Shown here: one piece after another, positions 60,191 through 64,000 of the stretch
Layout of the letters: each line of letters begins with the position of its first letter
Position numbering within the stretch: position 1 is the first letter of the stretch
Source of the DNA: Candidatus Bathyarchaeota archaeon
GTDB lineage: Archaea; Thermoproteota; Bathyarchaeia; 40CM-2-53-6
NCBI GenBank assembly: GCA_005888755.1
Contig: VBBQ01000030.1
Location: forward strand, 62,001 to 126,000
Direction: 5' to 3'
Length of the DNA stretch: 64,000 bases
Notes under the pieces: model-generated
What the model was told of the DNA's origin: nothing
Seen by the model: the letters and a program-made list of their open reading frames with translations, nothing else
Database searches by the model: none
Translations under genes and position numbers: made by a program

Positions 60191-63100
60191 TTGTTCAGGG
60201 TTCTCAGTCTTGCGATAGTTCTCAGTCTGTCTGTTCTTATGGTGTTGCCGGGAACCTATACTCCGGTTCGCGCGATCAACCAGACTAATCCCTTACGTTT
60301 TTCGCCCTTCGGGCCTTTCACGCAGCAGATGATCATTCATTTTTACTCAGACTTCACCGTGATGTTCCAGCATTTCCAGCTGGGAGAAATCGACATCAGT
60401 GACTGGCCTCTACAATCCAGTGCCGACATCAGCACTTTCTGCTCTAACGCTGACTTCTTCTGTACGAGCCCTCAACCTCAGCTCGGATATTTCGGGCAGG
60501 AACTCAATAGCCATACTCCGTTTATGGGAATCGCGCTGACACAAGCAAGGACTACCAGTCCACCCTCGTACACCACAACCTCTACTGCAGCAGGCTGCAG
60601 CAGTGGTTTCGGCTCGTTGACCGTTACTGTACGGAATCAGGAGACCAGTTCGATCGTGTTAGACTCACTGAACGCTTTGACCGTCGCCAACCAACCGAGC
60701 GGGTCACCATCGGCAACCGTTAGCGACTCAGGAGGATCAACTCCAAACGGCGTGTACAACATTCCATGTATCCTCGCTGGGACCTACAGCCTTAGATCCA
60801 GCGTCTATAATGCCACCGGCACTACCGTGGCCATTGGTAGTGCAACGACTACCTCAGGCACTCTTAATGCCAACTGGAACAGTCCGAGTAATGTGAGGCC
60901 AACTAGGAACAGAGCGCTCCTCGGCGCTGCGATAGCTCACTTGCTTGATGACCCAGAGTTTGTTTCCAGCACTTTCGGTCCCGTAGCCTCCGCACCTTGC
61001 GCTTTCATGGTTCTCGCGCAAGGACAGGTCTGTCCAACCGGTACAACAAGTTCATACCAGTGCCTTCTCCCACCATTAGCTACTCCCGCACCCTGTCCAG
61101 CATTGAATCCTCTGGGCGGTGCCGCTACGCAGAATGATAATGCTGAATGCCAGTTTGGTAATCACCTCTGGCTGAATGTGATCGGATGCGCCTCAGGCGC
61201 GACCGGCCACGACCTCGGCCCCTACAACGTTGGTGACGACAGAGTGAACGTCAACGCTCGATTCTGGAACACCGGAGCTTTCGGCGTCGTCCAAGGTTAT
61301 TCCGGCCACGACGACTTGCGAGCTGCGTGTGACGATCTCGTTTCAATGGGTCTCACGCTCTCGCCCTCAACCGCCACCTGTAACGATGTGGCAAATGCGG
61401 CTGACCTGACCACGGACCCAGGCACATACGCGCACATCGTGCCTGCCGGGGATGGTCACATCAAATACTACATCAGGTCCAACTTTGGAAGACAACAGTT
61501 CGGCCAGGTCATCGCCGACACTTTGAACTACCTCTTTGGAACCCCTCAGAACAGAGCTGCTCAGACAGGTTTTGTCGGCACCGTCTGCTATGGTCAGTGT
61601 CCTCAGTACACTCCAAGGTACTACACCTTTACCCAGGTGCAGAGTTGCGTCTTTGCGGACACCCCGGCCTCCGGGGGCAGCCCAGATTGTTGGCAGCTAT
61701 ACACGGCGGGGCAGGGCTTCGACCCGACAGCAGACCAGTACTACCTGAACAGAAACAGCATTCAAACTGGCACCATCTGTGCCGGCGTGGCTGCGTTCAA
61801 GCCGAATAACTACGACTTCTGGTGCGATCCGCAGACAGACACTGACAGCAACGCGGGTGAGTTCTCCGCAACATTGGCTATCTCAGGGCAGTTCTTCCAG
61901 AGAGCGCTCCTCGATGAGCTCAACAACGCGGTTAGCATCCCAGGCTTCTCCTTCGTTGACACTTTCGCTGAGAACAACGGCTTCAACCTCCAACAATGCA
62001 CCACACAGTGCTCACCCACTCAGTCGAGTATAGTCAATACCGTAGGCTTCGGCACGCTGGCGGGAAGTGCTTACTACACGTTGCTGAACGCTCGTCAGGT
62101 TCCGGGATATACGGCTCACGTCGCGGCGTACCAACCTATTCCCGGTTTGATTCGCAGAGGCTTCTCGCAGGACACTAGCAATCTCAGCCCGTTCACGTTC
62201 AACAGCGTATGGGAAGGTGATGTGCTCGCCGATATTTACGACACAATGCTCAGCCCTGATCCTAACACAAGTGGTGGGAACACCCAGTTCATCGATTGGG
62301 GAACAACCAGCCACAGTTCTCGCTTCAACGCCAACGAGCTTGGATGCAACTCTATCAACGGATGCTCTATCGGAGTCACTACACAAATCTGGCACATACG
62401 CAACGACTGGAAGTTTTCCGACGGCAATGATGTCAAGGCTAGTGACGTAGCCTACAGTATTATAGCGTACCGAGACGTGCCATCTTCCTTGTTACAAGGC
62501 TACGTGGTAAACGTAGTCAGTGCTTTCGGTCTCGACTGCGGTGCCGGGCAACCATGCAAGACACTGCAGGTTAAACTGCAAGGCCAGAGCTCACTGTTCG
62601 AATACAACATCGGAGCCACTCAATACGTCCTTGAAAAGTCGTTGTGGGCACCGTACTGCGGAGACCCACCAATTCCAGGTGGGACCTGTGCCAGCCCCTT
62701 GTTCGATCCCATGTATCCAAGCGCTAATAGTCCGGGTATTGAGGTAGGACCAGGTCCTTGGTCGTGCATTGCTCCGATATCTGGAACAGGCGTATCAGCA
62801 GGCCATGTTGGTGGTCCATGTGCTGAGACATCGACTGCCTTGACAGGGGGAGCAATAACGCGCGACGGCAGAATTCTCCTTCAGGCGAACACGTTCAACG
62901 CTCGATGTTGTCCAACCGGACCAACCTCTACCGGCAGCTCTCTGTACAGGATCAGCTATGCGGATCACAACAATGATGGTGTCGTCAACATACTAGACCT
63001 AGCTGATGTTGCCTCGCATTACGGAACTACTGACTCGTATTGGGTCAACCCGAACATTGCGACAGGCAGCACAGTCGGAGCTGTAGACCTGGCAACTGTA

Positions 63101-63205
63101 GCAATATACTTCGGACACGGCACAACCACGCCATTCGCTCCCGAAACGCTCTTTCAAGTCGACCCACAAGTCGACCCATTCTTCTGCCCAAGCAACGGCT
63201 GCTAA
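60191..63205 (+). CDS. Permuted family-5 substrate-binding protein with dockerin-like end, paralog 4
   Basis: A 1004-aa exported protein with its own TATA box and TTG start. Signal peptide LSLAIVLSLSVLMVLPGTYT. Front half: MIIHFYSDFTVMFQHFQLGE plus IDISDW, beta insertion, RALLGAAIAHLLDDPEFV, DDLRAACDDLVSMG, YCP-like FWCDPQTDTDSNAGEF. Rear half from about 653: RRGFSQDTSNLSPFTFNSVW, IWHIRNDWKFSDGNDVKASD, VLEKSLWAPYCG, GPGPWSC. Dockerin-like unit about 924-978 (DHNNDGVVNILDLADVASHY). The tail is DPFFCPSNGC, slightly changed. As in the others, no lipobox and no C-terminal membrane anchor are seen, so attachment to the cell may depend on the dockerin-like part. Confidence 0.87.
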   Translation: MFRVLSLAIVLSLSVLMVLPGTYTPVRAINQTNPLRFSPFGPFTQQMIIHFYSDFTVMFQHFQLGEIDISDWPLQSSADISTFCSNADFFCTSPQPQLGYFGQELNSHTPFMGIALTQARTTSPPSYTTTSTAAGCSSGFGSLTVTVRNQETSSIVLDSLNALTVANQPSGSPSATVSDSGGSTPNGVYNIPCILAGTYSLRSSVYNATGTTVAIGSATTTSGTLNANWNSPSNVRPTRNRALLGAAIAHLLDDPEFVSSTFGPVASAPCAFMVLAQGQVCPTGTTSSYQCLLPPLATPAPCPALNPLGGAATQNDNAECQFGNHLWLNVIGCASGATGHDLGPYNVGDDRVNVNARFWNTGAFGVVQGYSGHDDLRAACDDLVSMGLTLSPSTATCNDVANAADLTTDPGTYAHIVPAGDGHIKYYIRSNFGRQQFGQVIADTLNYLFGTPQNRAAQTGFVGTVCYGQCPQYTPRYYTFTQVQSCVFADTPASGGSPDCWQLYTAGQGFDPTADQYYLNRNSIQTGTICAGVAAFKPNNYDFWCDPQTDTDSNAGEFSATLAISGQFFQRALLDELNNAVSIPGFSFVDTFAENNGFNLQQCTTQCSPTQSSIVNTVGFGTLAGSAYYTLLNARQVPGYTAHVAAYQPIPGLIRRGFSQDTSNLSPFTFNSVWEGDVLADIYDTMLSPDPNTSGGNTQFIDWGTTSHSSRFNANELGCNSINGCSIGVTTQIWHIRNDWKFSDGNDVKASDVAYSIIAYRDVPSSLLQGYVVNVVSAFGLDCGAGQPCKTLQVKLQGQSSLFEYNIGATQYVLEKSLWAPYCGDPPIPGGTCASPLFDPMYPSANSPGIEVGPGPWSCIAPISGTGVSAGHVGGPCAETSTALTGGAITRDGRILLQANTFNARCCPTGPTSTGSSLYRISYADHNNDGVVNILDLADVASHYGTTDSYWVNPNIATGSTVGAVDLATVAIYFGHGTTTPFAPETLFQVDPQVDPFFCPSNGC

Positions 63206-63354
63206 TGATTCCGGAAATCTTCCACTAGATTCCGCTCTTTCTTTCCCGGATAGACCGATCCGTATCACCTCTCCATGGCCCATGATCCTATGCGAGGCTG
63301 AAACGCGACGTTTACAAGGCCTCGACGATCAACTGACGGATTCAGTGTTCCTGA

Positions 63355-64000
63355 ATGGGTCTTCCAGAGAAAATTAAGCAGATAGAGGAGGAGATGAAGA
63401 AGACCCAGATCAACAAGAAAACCGAACACCACGTCGGTCTCCTCAAAGCCAAGCTCGCACGGCTGCACGAGGAGCTGGAAAGCTCCACCTCCAAGGGTGG
63501 AGGCCCGGCTTTCGAGATCCGCAAAGGCGGCGATGCAACAGTCGTTCTCATCGGCCTGCCCAGTGTTGGCAAGTCGACTATTCTGAACCGGTTGACGAAC
63601 GCCAAGTCGAAAGTTGCGGCCTATGCTTTCACAACTCTCACTGTTGTCCCGGGAATTCTGCGTCTCAACGGAGCGGACATCCAGATCCTCGACCTTCCAG
63701 GAATAATCAGCGGCGCCTCCTCGGGACGAGGCAGAGGGAGGAGAGTTCTATCCGTTGCGCGAAACGCGGACCTCGTCCTGCTTGTCTTGGACGTGTTTCA
63801 GCCGGGACAGATACAAGTATTGAAGAATGAGCTTCACGGGATGGGGATTCGGATCGACCAGAAGCCCCCCGATGTGGTCATCAGCAGGGGCAGTAAGGGA
63901 GGGCTAGCTCTTACCACGAGCGTCAAGCTTACGAAACTAACCCCGGCAACTGTCAAGGGAATAGTCGAGGCCTACGGGATTAGTAATGGCGGCATTTTGG
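63355..64000 (+). CDS. DRG-family GTP-binding protein (partial)
   Basis: The first 215 codons of a GTPase of the DRG/Rbg family, cut by the window edge. An N-terminal helical region (PEKIKQIEEEMKKTQINKK, LLKAKLARLHEELE) precedes the G domain: G1 LIGLPSVGKSTILNRLT, switch FTTLTVVPGIL, G3 ILDLPGIISGASSGRGRGRR. DRG proteins bind ribosomes and are universal in archaea. ATG 63355 follows a TATA-like GTTTACAAG by about 40 nt. Confidence 0.93.
   Translation, partial: MGLPEKIKQIEEEMKKTQINKKTEHHVGLLKAKLARLHEELESSTSKGGGPAFEIRKGGDATVVLIGLPSVGKSTILNRLTNAKSKVAAYAFTTLTVVPGILRLNGADIQILDLPGIISGASSGRGRGRRVLSVARNADLVLLVLDVFQPGQIQVLKNELHGMGIRIDQKPPDVVISRGSKGGLALTTSVKLTKLTPATVKGIVEAYGISNGGIL

Noticed and set aside
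51027-63205. Cellulosome-like assembly
   Set aside because: Dockerin-like ends alone do not make a cellulosome. No glycoside hydrolase, carbohydrate-binding module or cohesin is seen in the window, so only the module itself is reported.
1-64000. CRISPR arrays, rRNA, insertion sequences
   Set aside because: No regularly spaced repeats, no rRNA core sequence and no transposase or terminal inverted repeats were seen. The dispersed 19-nt element is present only twice in the window.

Overview
The window reads as archaeal chromosome. It carries an archaeal-type ribosomal protein L10e, a PAC2-family protein, UPF0146, a DRG-family GTPase and archaeal CoaBC, and several genes have a TATA-like box about 25-40 nt upstream of the start, which leaves a very short leader or none. 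Base composition looks balanced, and TTG is an unusually common start codon. A heme O synthase gene, a blue-copper protein gene, a Rieske oxygenase and four secreted peptide/solute-binding proteins fit a heterotroph with oxygen-linked metabolism, probably in the Thermoproteota/Nitrososphaeria area. That placement is an inference from gene content only.

Layout. 1-10.8 kb: a partial MMPL exporter, two nitrilase-fold hydrolases, L10e, PEP synthase, UPF0146, CoaBC, a HAD phosphatase, a DNA methyltransferase and a PAC2 protein. 10.9-24.9 kb: accessory and patchy, with small proteins, a GNAT, two VOC proteins, a nucleoside phosphorylase and MtnX-like phosphatase pair, a coiled-coil plus GHKL-ATPase pair, DUF2332, a tandem RAM-domain protein, a Rieske oxygenase and three decayed genes. 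24.9-37.4 kb: a purine operon purS-purQ-(two tiny membrane proteins)-purL-purF-purF2-purD-purN-folD-MTHFS-purE-purC-purM. 37.4-42.3 kb: exported and membrane proteins, then purH split into two genes. 42.3-50.8 kb: a MacB/LolD-like ABC exporter, a DnaQ-like exonuclease, a rhomboid protease, heme O synthase, a class I amidotransferase, a class V aminotransferase and a zinc-ribbon protein. 51.0-63.2 kb: four tandem genes of about 1000 codons for secreted family-5 substrate-binding proteins with dockerin-like ends. The window closes inside a DRG GTPase gene.

How the genes work together. All steps from PRPP to IMP are encoded except PurB. The route uses 10-formyl-THF (PurN, PurH) supplied by FolD and MTHFS, and no PurK is present, which agrees with the class II-like PurE. 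The genes are tightly packed, with repeated TTGA stop/start overlaps.

Most unusual. In the four tandem binding proteins the order of family-5 SBP motifs is circularly permuted: the usual C-terminal half comes first and the usual N-terminal half second. Also notable are a second PurF that lacks the glutaminase nucleophile, genes whose only usable start appears to be CTG or another rare codon, a 19-nt element repeated just downstream of two genes, and several genes broken by single-base insertions or, in purD, a short deletion. These may be real decay or assembly errors.
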